A stretch of DNA of 64,000 nt, from contig DAOTCE010000001.1 of assembly GCA_035452965.1 (NCBI GenBank), forward strand, positions 186,001-250,000. The letters run 5' to 3'. The translations under genes were made by a program, and so were the position numbers. Within the stretch, counting starts at the first letter, position 1. Every line of letters starts with the position of its first letter. Shown here piece after piece: positions 34,122 through 41,517 of this stretch. The DNA comes from Candidatus Paceibacterota bacterium. Its GTDB lineage: Bacteria > Verrucomicrobiota > Verrucomicrobiia > Limisphaerales > UBA8199. The notes under the pieces were generated by a model. The model ran no database searches, was not told where the DNA came from, and worked only from the letters and a program-made list of their open reading frames with translations.

Positions 34122-35180
34122 ATGAAGAGTTACAACATAGCAGTCATCGGCGGCGACGGCACGGGGCCCGAAGTGGTCCGCGAGGCCATCAAGGTTCTCG
34201 ACGTTGCGGCGAGGAAATTTGAGCTCAAGCTCAGCTACACGGATTACGACCTGGGCGGCGATCGCTATCTGCGCACCGGCGAGGCGCTGCCGGACAGTGT
34301 GCTGGCCGAGCTGCGGAAGTTCCCGGCCATCCTGCTCGGCGCCATCGGCCATCCCGACGTGAAGCCCGGCATTCTCGAAAAGGGCATCCTGCTGCGCACC
34401 CGCTTCGAGTTGGAGCAGTACATCAACCTGCGCCCGGTCAAGCTCTACGACGAGCGCTTCTGCCCGCTCAAAGACAAGAAGCCCGAGCACGTTGACTTCG
34501 TCGTGGTGCGCGAAAACAACGAAGGGCTTTACACCGGCACGGGCGGATTCACCTACAAGGGCACGCCCCACGAAGTCGCTCTGCAGGCGAGCATCAACAC
34601 GCGCCCGGGCGTCGAGCGCTGCCTGCGCTACGCCTTCGAGTTCACCCGCAAGCGGAATAAGGAGAAGAAGCTCACCCTCTGCGGCAAGACCAACGTGCTG
34701 ACCTTTGCGTTCGATCTCTGGGAGCGCGCTTTCCACGAGATCGGCCAGAAGGATTACCCCGACATCAAGCGCGACTACGCTCACGTGGACGCCACCACCA
34801 TGTGGTTTGTGAAGAACCCCGAGTGGTTCGATGTCATCGTCACCGACAACATGTTCGGGGACATCATTACCGACCTGGGCGCGATGGTGCAGGGCGGCAT
34901 GGGCATCGCCGCCGGCGGCAACATCAACCCGAAAGGCACGAGCATGTTCGAGCCGATTGGCGGCAGCGCTCCAAAATATACCGGCAAAGGCGTCATCAAC
35001 CCCCTGGCGGCGATCTGCGCCGGCCAGATGATGTTGGATTTCCTGGGCGAGACCAAAGCCGCCAAGGCCATCGAGGAGGCCGTCATCAAGATCACCCGCG
35101 AGAAGATGAAGAGCCTCGCCGCCGGCAAGATGGGCTACAGCACTTCTCAGGTGGGTGATCTGGTGGCCGGGGCGCTGTAA
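34122..35180 (+). CDS. leuB: 3-isopropylmalate dehydrogenase (isocitrate/isopropylmalate dehydrogenase family)
   Basis: A 352-residue NAD-dependent beta-decarboxylating dehydrogenase. Motifs include 'VIGGDGTGPEVVREAI', the substrate loop 'GILEKGILLRTRFELEQYINLRPVKL', 'ENNEGLYTGTGG', 'HVDATTMWFVKNPEWFDVIVTDNMFGDIITDLGAM' and 'MFEPIGGSAPKYTGKGVINPLAAI'. LeuB is the most likely role, in leucine synthesis; tartrate or other related dehydrogenases are possible because no other leu gene is in the window. The ATG at 34122 is chosen over a TTG at 34116. Confidence 0.85.
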   Translation: MKSYNIAVIGGDGTGPEVVREAIKVLDVAARKFELKLSYTDYDLGGDRYLRTGEALPDSVLAELRKFPAILLGAIGHPDVKPGILEKGILLRTRFELEQYINLRPVKLYDERFCPLKDKKPEHVDFVVVRENNEGLYTGTGGFTYKGTPHEVALQASINTRPGVERCLRYAFEFTRKRNKEKKLTLCGKTNVLTFAFDLWERAFHEIGQKDYPDIKRDYAHVDATTMWFVKNPEWFDVIVTDNMFGDIITDLGAMVQGGMGIAAGGNINPKGTSMFEPIGGSAPKYTGKGVINPLAAICAGQMMLDFLGETKAAKAIEEAVIKITREKMKSLAAGKMGYSTSQVGDLVAGAL

Positions 35181-35407
35181 GGCCCTGGCGTCACCCTCAG
35201 CTGCCCTCGGACCGCGCCTGTCTGCCATGTGGCACAGTTGGGCGGCCCGGGGTCGAGTCCCCGCTTCACGAGTCAGCGGTTCCTTGGCTGGGGAACTGTG
35301 ATCGGCGGCTCAGTTCCGGTAGAGGCTCAAATGAACAACATTGCCCTGAACCACCAGCGCTGCGCCGGCAATCCCCTTGCCCCTGGAAGCGATGATCCCT
35401 GCCGCAC

Positions 35408-35923
35408 TTAAAGATCTTGCAGGAAATAGCCTCCCATGGGCGCGGGCGGTCCGACTAAAGCCTCCACAGTGGCCATGAGCTCTTCGATGCGATAAGGCTT
35501 TGGCAGGTATCGGTCTGGTCGTATGTGGGTGAAATGCATGCGGCTTTCCAGGTAGCCGCTTGACATCAGGATCTTCAGGCCAGGTTGAATCCGGCGGCAT
35601 GCCCTCATCAACTCCTCCGCGGTGATCGGGTAGCCGTCGTAGTCCGTGATGAGCAGCCCTGGTTGGGGATCGGCAGTCAGAAAGGCCTGCAGCGCCAGTG
35701 CCCGGTCATTGAAGCCTCGCACCGTATAACCGGCGTCCTCGAGTACGAAGTGGCATAGTTCCACGATCGCTGGGAAATCATCTACTACGTAAATCGATCG
35801 ATCCAAGCGCCTGCGAACAGTGTAACCAGGATCAGCCCGAACCGTCCGTTGCGCCTCCGGGCTCCAATACGGCGCCGCCATTAGCAGTGGCAAGCTGCTC
35901 AGAAACGTCCGCCGTGAGGTCAT
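35408..35923 (-). CDS. Response-regulator receiver domain protein with Tat-like N-terminus
   Basis: A 171-residue protein. The C-terminal 120 residues are a CheY-like receiver: 'SIYVVDDFPAIVEL' (acidic pair), 'GLLITDYDGYPI' (phospho-acceptor strand), 'ILMSSGY' (switch Ser/Thr) and 'YLPKPYRIEEL' (Lys-Pro). The spacing after the phosphorylatable Asp is not the usual D-x2-M-P, so activity is uncertain. Starting at the ATG at 35923, the N-terminus is 'MTSRRTFLSSLPLLMAAP', which looks like a twin-arginine signal, odd for a cytoplasmic signalling domain. The frame also extends upstream to 35974 (ATG) and 36010 (TTG). No kinase is nearby. Confidence 0.65.
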   Translation of the reverse strand: MTSRRTFLSSLPLLMAAPYWSPEAQRTVRADPGYTVRRRLDRSIYVVDDFPAIVELCHFVLEDAGYTVRGFNDRALALQAFLTADPQPGLLITDYDGYPITAEELMRACRRIQPGLKILMSSGYLESRMHFTHIRPDRYLPKPYRIEELMATVEALVGPPAPMGGYFLQDL

Positions 35924-36320
35924 ATTGATCCATTGCCTGGTTTGTTGTCCCTGTTCAACTGATTCTTCTCTCATATATAGGAATACGCCAGCCGGCCAAA
36001 AACCTTGCAAACTCTAACCGGAACATTTCACACCTGCAAAGGCGGGGCGCGGGCATCCTGCCGTGCGCCGGTCTGTCGCCATTTCGTGCGGAACATCAAA
36101 TGTCCGCGCCAAGAACCAGGCAAAGCGTCACAAGGACTTCGCCGGTTCGGCGTATTTGAACATGCTTGCCGACTGCCAGCCAAGCGGCCCCCGCCGACAG
36201 CACCCTGAATTGAGGGAGCATCCAGGGGGGATTTCCGTCTGACTGATGTGACTGATGTGGTCTGGTTTGACCGGATAGCACAACCGGGATACTGGTATGC
36301 AAAGAAAGGATGCCCTGTAT
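35924..36320. other. Divergent intergenic region before the serpin gene
   Basis: About 400 bases between the receiver gene and the serpin gene. Apart from a short direct repeat of ACTGATGTG near 36242-36258, no structure was recognised. It should hold both promoters. Confidence 0.45.
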
Positions 36321-37547
36321 ATGAAACGGAGTCGTGGTAACGCCCTCGCCGGCATTATAGCGGGGGCTCTCATTTTTGGTTGCTCGCCCGGGACCCCGTC
36401 GGAGCAGAGCCAATCTGCGGCGGAGGGAAACAATGCTTTTGCCCTGGACCTGTTCGGCCAGCTTAAGGCTGAGCCGGGCAACCTGTTCTTCTCGCCTTAC
36501 AGCATCTCCACCGCCCTGGCGATGACCTATGCCGGTGCGCGGGGCGAGACCGAGAAGCAGATGGCCAGGGTTCTCCATTTCGCCGAAGACCAACGAGCGT
36601 TCCATGCAGCCTTCGGCCAACTTCAGCGGGAACTGGACAGCGCCGGCCGGCAGAAGGGCGTTGAACTGAGCATTGCCAATGCACTGTGGGCACAGAAAGG
36701 CTACCCCTTCCTGCGGGCCTTTCTCCGGATCGCCAAAGACAATTATGAGGCCAGCGTTGCCCAGGCCGACTTCAAGACGGCAGCCGAGGCCGCCAGAGGT
36801 GAGATCAACCGTTGGGTGGCGCAAAGGACCAAGTACAAGATTCAGGACATCCTGGAGTCCGGCAGCGTGGATGCTGTCACGCGGTTGGTGCTGGTCAACG
36901 CTATTTACTTCAAGGGCGCCTGGGCCAAGCAGTTTGACAAGGCCGGAACGTCCCCTAATCCGTTTCACCTCACGTCGAGCCGCCGGGTGGATGTGCCGCT
37001 GATGCACCACCAGGACAACGTCAAGTACATGGAGAATGAAGACTTCCAGGCAGTGGAACTGCCTTACACCGGCGGCACGCTTTCGATGGTGATCCTGTTG
37101 CCGCGCCAGATTGAGGGTTGCGGCCAGTTGGAGGATCGCCTGACTCCGGCGCTGCTCGCGGACACGCTAAAGCAAATGAGGGAGCAGAAGGTCGAGATCT
37201 ACCTGCCCAGGTTCAAGCTGGAGTCCAGCTTCAAGCTTAATAGCACGCTGGCCAGCATGGGCATGACGGACGCGTTTGGGATGCAAGCCGACTTCTCCGG
37301 CATGGATGGCACAAAGAACCTCTTCATTTCCGCTGTCTTCCACAAAGCCTGGGGCGAGGTGAACGAGGAGGGCACCGAAGCGGCCGCAGCGACGGCTGTG
37401 GTAGCGACGGTAAAGTCGGTGGCTCCGCGGCTGCCGAGTTTTCGCGCCGATCATCCTTTCATCTTCTTCATTCGCGACACCCGATCCGGCAGCCTCCTGT
37501 TCCTGGGCCGATTGGCGGACCCCAGCAACGGACCCGCTACCCCTTAA
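36321..37547 (+). CDS. Serpin-family protease inhibitor, lipoprotein
   Basis: A 408-residue serpin. The N-terminus is a lipoprotein signal with Cys after 'ALIFG'. The breach and shutter motifs are clear: 'NLFFSPYSISTALAMTYAGARGETEKQM', 'LVNAIYFKGAW', and near the end 'FSAVFHKAWGEVNEEGTEAA'-type and 'RADHPFIFFIRD'. The hinge EEGTEAAAAT has the small residues needed for an inhibitory serpin. Counting from P15 Gly places Lys at P1 and Ser at P1', predicting inhibition of a trypsin-like protease. The ATG at 36321 is preferred to 36297 because AAAGGA lies about ten bases upstream. It converges with gatB, overlapping by 11 bases. Confidence 0.92.
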   Translation: MKRSRGNALAGIIAGALIFGCSPGTPSEQSQSAAEGNNAFALDLFGQLKAEPGNLFFSPYSISTALAMTYAGARGETEKQMARVLHFAEDQRAFHAAFGQLQRELDSAGRQKGVELSIANALWAQKGYPFLRAFLRIAKDNYEASVAQADFKTAAEAARGEINRWVAQRTKYKIQDILESGSVDAVTRLVLVNAIYFKGAWAKQFDKAGTSPNPFHLTSSRRVDVPLMHHQDNVKYMENEDFQAVELPYTGGTLSMVILLPRQIEGCGQLEDRLTPALLADTLKQMREQKVEIYLPRFKLESSFKLNSTLASMGMTDAFGMQADFSGMDGTKNLFISAVFHKAWGEVNEEGTEAAAATAVVATVKSVAPRLPSFRADHPFIFFIRDTRSGSLLFLGRLADPSNGPATP

Positions 37548-38961
37548 GCTTCCGCTCCAGAATCTCGCCCGCCAGCGCCGGGTTCGCCTTGCCCTTGCTC
37601 AGCTTCATCACCTGGCCCTTGAGGAAGTTCAGGGCGGCGGCTTTGCCGGCCTTGTAGTCCGCCGCCGGGCCGGGGTTGGCGGCAATCGCCTCGTCGCAGA
37701 ACTTTTCGATGGCGCTCGCGTCGCTCACCTGGGCCAGGCCTTTCTGCTCGACGATCCTGGCCGGCGCCTCGCCGGTGGCGAACATCTCCACAAATACTTC
37801 CTGCGCGATGCGGCTGCTGATCTTGCCGCCATCCACCAGGTCAATCAGCTCCAGGATGGCGGCGGGCTTGAATTTCAGGTCGGGCAGCGCGGCACCGGAC
37901 TCCGTCAGCCGGGCGCGGAGGTTGTTGATGATCCAGTTGGCGGCGGCCTTGGGGTTCTTCGCCTGCTTCGCAAAGCCTTCAAAGTAGTTGCCCAGCGGCA
38001 CATCCCACACGAAGGTCTGCGCGTCGGAGGCCGGCAACTGGTAGTCGCGCATGAACCGTTGCTTGCGCGCCAGCGGCAGTTCCACCACGCGGCTTTTCAC
38101 TTCCGCCAGCCACGCGTCGTCCGGCTGGAAGGGCATCAGGTCCGGCTCGGGGAAGTAGCGGTAGTCGTGCGCGTGTTCCTTGGTGCGCATTTCCTCGGTG
38201 ATGCCGGCCACGTCGTCCCAGCGGCGGGTGGACTGGATGAGCTTCCCGCCCTTGTTCAGCACCTCGATCTGGCGCGGGATTTCATACTCCAGCGCTTTGC
38301 GCACGCCGCTGAAGCTGTTCATGTTCTTGATTTCTATCTTGGCGCCGAGCCCGGTCTGCCCTTTGGGGCGCACGCTGACGTTCACGTCGCAGCGCACCAT
38401 GCCCTTCTCCATGTCGCAATCGCTCACGCCACCATAGACCAGGATGTCCTTGAGCGCGTTGAGATACTCGTAGGCCATGTCCGCGCTGGTGAGGTCCGGC
38501 TCGGAGACAATCTCCATCAGCGGCACCCCGGCGCGGTTGAAGTCCACGCCGCTGTTCCGCTCGAAGTGGAAGTTCTTGCCCACGTCCTCCTCGAGGTGCG
38601 CCCGGGTGATGCGCACCCGCGCGATGCCGCCGTTGAACTCGAACTCAACGGAGCCGTTGATAGTCGAGGGTTTGTCGTACTGCGTCACCTGGTAGTTCTT
38701 CGGCATATCCGGGTAGAAGTAGTTCTTCCGGTCGAACTTGGCGTAGCGCGTCACCGTGCAGTTGAGCAGGAAACCGGTGAGCGCCGTCAGCCGCAACGCC
38801 TCCTCGTTGGCGACGGGCAGTACGCCGGGCAGGCCCAGGCACACCGGGCAAACGTGGGTATTCGGGGGCGCGCCGAACTCGTTGGCGCAGCCGCACCACA
38901 TCTTTGACTTCGTCTTAAGCTGGACGTGGGTTTCCAGTCCGATGACCGCTTCGTAGTCCAT
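37537..38961 (-). CDS. gatB: Asp-tRNA(Asn)/Glu-tRNA(Gln) amidotransferase subunit B
   Basis: The tRNA-binding subunit of the GatCAB complex, which converts mischarged Glu-tRNA(Gln) or Asp-tRNA(Asn) to the correct amide form. The 474-residue product begins 'YEAVIGLETHVQLKTKSKMWCGC', includes the zinc-type Cys set (CGC, CPVC), the signature 'DFNRAGVPLMEIVSEPD' and the C-terminal YqeY-like domain with 'LKGQVMKLSKGKANP'. Length is normal. gatA and gatC are not in the window, so the genes are split in this genome. It diverges from the ECF sigma gene. Confidence 0.97.
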   Translation of the reverse strand: MDYEAVIGLETHVQLKTKSKMWCGCANEFGAPPNTHVCPVCLGLPGVLPVANEEALRLTALTGFLLNCTVTRYAKFDRKNYFYPDMPKNYQVTQYDKPSTINGSVEFEFNGGIARVRITRAHLEEDVGKNFHFERNSGVDFNRAGVPLMEIVSEPDLTSADMAYEYLNALKDILVYGGVSDCDMEKGMVRCDVNVSVRPKGQTGLGAKIEIKNMNSFSGVRKALEYEIPRQIEVLNKGGKLIQSTRRWDDVAGITEEMRTKEHAHDYRYFPEPDLMPFQPDDAWLAEVKSRVVELPLARKQRFMRDYQLPASDAQTFVWDVPLGNYFEGFAKQAKNPKAAANWIINNLRARLTESGAALPDLKFKPAAILELIDLVDGGKISSRIAQEVFVEMFATGEAPARIVEQKGLAQVSDASAIEKFCDEAIAANPGPAADYKAGKAAALNFLKGQVMKLSKGKANPALAGEILERKLKG

Positions 38962-39091
38962 AATGCCGGGGAATTGTTACCACAGACAGGCGCGGTTGCA
39001 CACGGATTATTCGCCGGCCCCGGAAAGCGGATTGACCCGGGTGGGGCGGGTCTGATACGGGTGGGGGCGGTTCACTGGACCGCCCCAAATC

Positions 39092-39733
39092 ATGACGAAC
39101 CAGACAATCCCGGAAGCCGGCGATGCCGAGTTGGTTGCTCGCGTCCAGGCGGGGGAGCTGGAGGCCTTCGAGACCCTGACCAATCGCTACGAGCAGCGGG
39201 TGTATTCCCTGGCGTTGCGAATGCTGCGCCAGGAGCAGGACGCCGAGGATGTGACGCAGCAGACCTTCCTGAGCGCGCTGGAGAACCTCGGCGGCTTCCG
39301 TGGCGAGGCATCCTTCGGCACCTGGCTCCTGCGTATCGCCGCGCATGCGGCGCTCAAGATCATCCGCAAGCGCAAGGGGCTGGACACGGTCTCCCTCGAA
39401 GCAGCGACTGAGCCGGGGGACGATTACGACACCATCCCCCATCCCGAGTACATCGCCGATTGGCGGCAGTCGCCGGAACAACTTGTGCACAAGAACGAGG
39501 TCCGGCGCTTGCTGGATGAGGCATTGACCAAACTGGAGGAGAAGCACCGGCTGGTATTCTTGCTGCGGGATGTCGAGGGGTTGTCCGTGAGGGACACCGC
39601 CGGAGCTCTCGGCCTGAGCGAGGCCAACACCAAAGTGCGGTTGCTGCGCGCCCGCCTCCAGCTCCGTGAGGAATTGACCCGTTCCCTGGGCGACCCGGGC
39701 CGGCAGCTGACGCGAATTCCGCATGGCCACTGA
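39092..39733 (+). CDS. ECF-type RNA polymerase sigma factor
   Basis: A 213-residue sigma-70 family protein with regions 2 and 4 only. Region 2 is 'FETLTNRYEQRVYSLALRMLRQEQDAEDVTQQTFLSALENLGGFRGEASFGTWLLRIA' split across residues about 28-85. Region 4 is near 150-195 ('LEEKHRLVFLLRDVEGLSVRDTAGALGLSEANTKVRLLRAR'). The following gene encodes a zinc-binding anti-sigma-like protein, the normal partner. It starts a four-gene plus-strand group. Promoter targets are unknown. Confidence 0.93.
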   Translation: MTNQTIPEAGDAELVARVQAGELEAFETLTNRYEQRVYSLALRMLRQEQDAEDVTQQTFLSALENLGGFRGEASFGTWLLRIAAHAALKIIRKRKGLDTVSLEAATEPGDDYDTIPHPEYIADWRQSPEQLVHKNEVRRLLDEALTKLEEKHRLVFLLRDVEGLSVRDTAGALGLSEANTKVRLLRARLQLREELTRSLGDPGRQLTRIPHGH

Positions 39734-39824
39734 GCGGGAGCCCCTGCCAGAGCACCCCGGTGCGCACACACAACTTCTCAGCGCTGCCACCCTGTAACTT
39801 TTCTCCGGCTGGAGGCTCAGTCTG

Positions 39825-40088
39825 ATGGAACAGAGCGATATGAAGTGTTCGGAATTGCTTGCGGTCTTGAACGAATACGTGGACGGCACAGTGGACCCGG
39901 CCGTATGCGAGGAGTTTGAGAAGCACATGGCCGGGTGCAACCCCTGCCAGGTGGTGGTGGACAACATCCGCCAGACCATCACGCTTTATAAGGGGGGCCA
40001 GCCCTACGAATTGCCGGCCACCTTCCGCCAGCGCCTCCATTCCGCCCTGCGGCGGCGCTGGAGCGAAACTCACTGTCCGAAACCCTGA
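39825..40088 (+). CDS. Zinc-finger anti-sigma factor-like protein
   Basis: An 87-residue soluble protein with the ZAS motif His34-x3-Cys38-x2-Cys41 (HMAGCNPC) and an upstream Cys8, in the helical layout of short anti-sigma domains ('CSELLAVLNEYVDGTVDPAVCEEFEKH'). It lacks a membrane helix, suggesting a cytoplasmic redox- or zinc-sensing anti-sigma factor for the ECF sigma encoded 91 bases upstream. A good ribosome-binding site GGAGG lies nine bases before the ATG. Confidence 0.85.
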   Translation: MEQSDMKCSELLAVLNEYVDGTVDPAVCEEFEKHMAGCNPCQVVVDNIRQTITLYKGGQPYELPATFRQRLHSALRRRWSETHCPKP

Positions 40089-40120
40089 ACCGCACAGTCC
40101 CTTAAGCCTCTTCCAATCTC

Positions 40121-40504
40121 ATGCCCCCGAAAGTCACATGGATCATCATCATCGCCGTCGTGGTCATCGCCTGGCTGCTCCTGAAGCGGCTGGGCCAGGT
40201 GAGCCCGACCTCCGCGCGCGCATGGCATAGCCAAGGCGCGCTCGTCATTGATGTGCGGACTGAAGCCGAGTTCCAGGAACAACATCTGCCGGGGGCGGTC
40301 AACATTCCCCTCGACCGGCTGGGCGATGAAATCGCCCGCCACGCGCCCAATAAGGAGCAGCCGCTGTTGCTCCACTGCCGGAGCGGGGCGCGCAGCGGCC
40401 GGGGCACAAGCGTGCTGAGACAGTTGGGGTACAGCAAGGTATTCAACCTCGGCTCCTACGGCAGCGCGGCGAAGATCGTCGGGGCGGGGAACGCGGCGCC
40501 GTAA
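40121..40504 (+). CDS. Membrane-anchored rhodanese-domain protein
   Basis: A 127-residue protein with an N-terminal membrane helix (residues 6-21) and a single rhodanese domain. The catalytic loop is HCRSGARSGRG with Cys86; 'LVIDVRTEAEFQEQHLPGAVNIPLDRL' is the usual substrate-domain start. Rhodaneses transfer sulfane sulfur or act in redox signalling. It follows the anti-sigma gene by 32 bases, so a link to thiol or redox stress is plausible but inferred. Confidence 0.92.
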   Translation: MPPKVTWIIIIAVVVIAWLLLKRLGQVSPTSARAWHSQGALVIDVRTEAEFQEQHLPGAVNIPLDRLGDEIARHAPNKEQPLLLHCRSGARSGRGTSVLRQLGYSKVFNLGSYGSAAKIVGAGNAAP

Positions 40505-40518
40505 ACGACGGGGCGCCG

Positions 40519-40983
40519 ATGGGCGGCGATTTCCTCCAACGCGGCGGGCTTTGGGTGCTGGGGCAAAGCGTCCTTCTGTGCGTTGTCATTGCCGCCGGCA
40601 TTCTGTGTCGCGGTCAGTGGCAGAGTCTCCCCCTCACTCTCTGCGGCGCTTGTTTGCTCCTGATCGGCGCCGGCTGCGGGCTCGCGGGGACGATCAGCCT
40701 GGGGCGGGGCCTGACGCCGTATCCCAAACCGACCGCCGGCACCCGGCTGGTCCAGACGGGCATCTATGCCTTCATCCGCCATCCCCTCTACACGGCGGTA
40801 TTCTGTGGCGCGATGGGTTGGGCGCTGGTTTGGGGCAGCGGGCCCGCCCTGTTGGCGGCGCTGGCCCTGGCCCCGCTCTTCGACGCCAAAGCCCGCCGCG
40901 AAGAACGCTGGCTCAGGCAACAATTCCCCGACTACACCAGCTATGAGCGCCGGGTGCGACGGTTTGTGCCGTGCATCTATTAA
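40519..40983 (+). CDS. Isoprenylcysteine carboxyl methyltransferase-like membrane protein
   Basis: A 154-residue protein with four or so membrane helices. The C-terminal motif 'GIYAFIRHPLYTAVFCGAMGWAL' followed by 'KARREERWLRQQFPDYTSYERRVRRFVP' is the SAM-binding pattern of the ICMT/phospholipid N-methyltransferase group. The substrate in bacteria is usually unknown. It begins 14 bases after the rhodanese gene and ends the four-gene group. Confidence 0.85.
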   Translation: MGGDFLQRGGLWVLGQSVLLCVVIAAGILCRGQWQSLPLTLCGACLLLIGAGCGLAGTISLGRGLTPYPKPTAGTRLVQTGIYAFIRHPLYTAVFCGAMGWALVWGSGPALLAALALAPLFDAKARREERWLRQQFPDYTSYERRVRRFVPCIY

Positions 40984-41040
40984 GCTAACCCCGGCCGCCA
41001 CAGCTCGGGCGCCTGGTGGCCCAGCCGCCACGCCTTGAAC

Positions 41041-41163
41041 CAGGGCCTGCCGCTCGCCAGGCTTTTGGAGTGCGGGGGCAAGCGCAGCGCGACCCCGCTT
41101 TCCGAACTCGGGAGCGGAACCGCGGATCCAAAAGCGCCATCGCCGCTGCGCTCTGCCGGCGCT
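41041..41163. repeat. Dispersed repeat, copy 1 (truncated at right end)
   Basis: Contains CAGGCTTTTGGAGTGCGGG at the left and CGCTGCGCTCTGCCGGCG at the right. About 100 of its bases match the second copy closely. The right terminal CACTCCAA found in copy 2 is missing here. Confidence 0.75.
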
Positions 41164-41274
41164 GGACGGGACTGAATCCTTCGCCGACAACGACTGGCTC
41201 CGCCCATCCCCCAGGCCTGAGGCACCCCACGCCCATGCCAACTACGGCGATGGGACGGTTCCAATCCGGCGGGA

Positions 41275-41324
41275 CCCCTGTGTGGTTCCCATGGGGGTCG
41301 GCCCCCACGGGAACCACACAGGGG
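41275..41324. repeat. 50-bp near-perfect inverted repeat, copy B of the palindrome family
   Basis: Two 23-base arms separated by TCGG, with one mismatch. The arms share GTGTGGTTCCCATGGGG with copy A at 29299-29342. On the complementary strand the same TCCCGCCGGATTGG flank as copy C (60710-60753) follows it. Confidence 0.88.
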
Positions 41325-41370
41325 TATAACGGGCTTCACATCGTTGTCGCACCGGGGTTGCTGGAAGCCG

Positions 41371-41512
41371 CAGAGGGCCGCCGCTGGCCAGGCTTTTGGA
41401 GTGCGGGGGCAAGCGGAGCGCGACCCCGCTTTCGGAGTTCGGGGGCGGAACTGCGGCTAAACAAGCGCCGTCGCCGCTGCGCTCTGCCGGCGCACTCCAA
41501 GACCCTGCGGCT
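41371..41512. repeat. Dispersed repeat, copy 2, with TTGGAGTGCG/CGCACTCCAA ends
   Basis: Same repeat as 41041-41163, here with both ends: TTTTGGAGTGCGG near 41394 and CGCACTCCAAGACC near 41491. The complementary ends suggest a small non-coding transposable (MITE-like) unit. Confidence 0.7.
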
Positions 41513-41517
41513 CCCGG

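Larger units (their letters stand above)
40984..41517. other. Repeat-rich intergenic region between convergent genes
   Basis: About 530 bases with no gene. It consists of two direct copies of a 110-130 bp repeat (about 41041-41163 and 41371-41512) on either side of a palindrome of the 44-50 bp family (41275-41324). Confidence 0.7.

Noticed and set aside
35240..35275. A tRNA T-arm-like sequence (CGGGG-TCGAGT-CCCCG) after leuB
   Set aside because: The loop has six bases rather than seven, and no matching acceptor or anticodon arm was found upstream. It is probably a chance hairpin.
40456..41339. Minus-strand open frames opposite the rhodanese/ICMT-like genes and the repeat island
   Set aside because: Their products are Arg/Gly/Pro-rich and include translated repeat sequence; no motif supports them.
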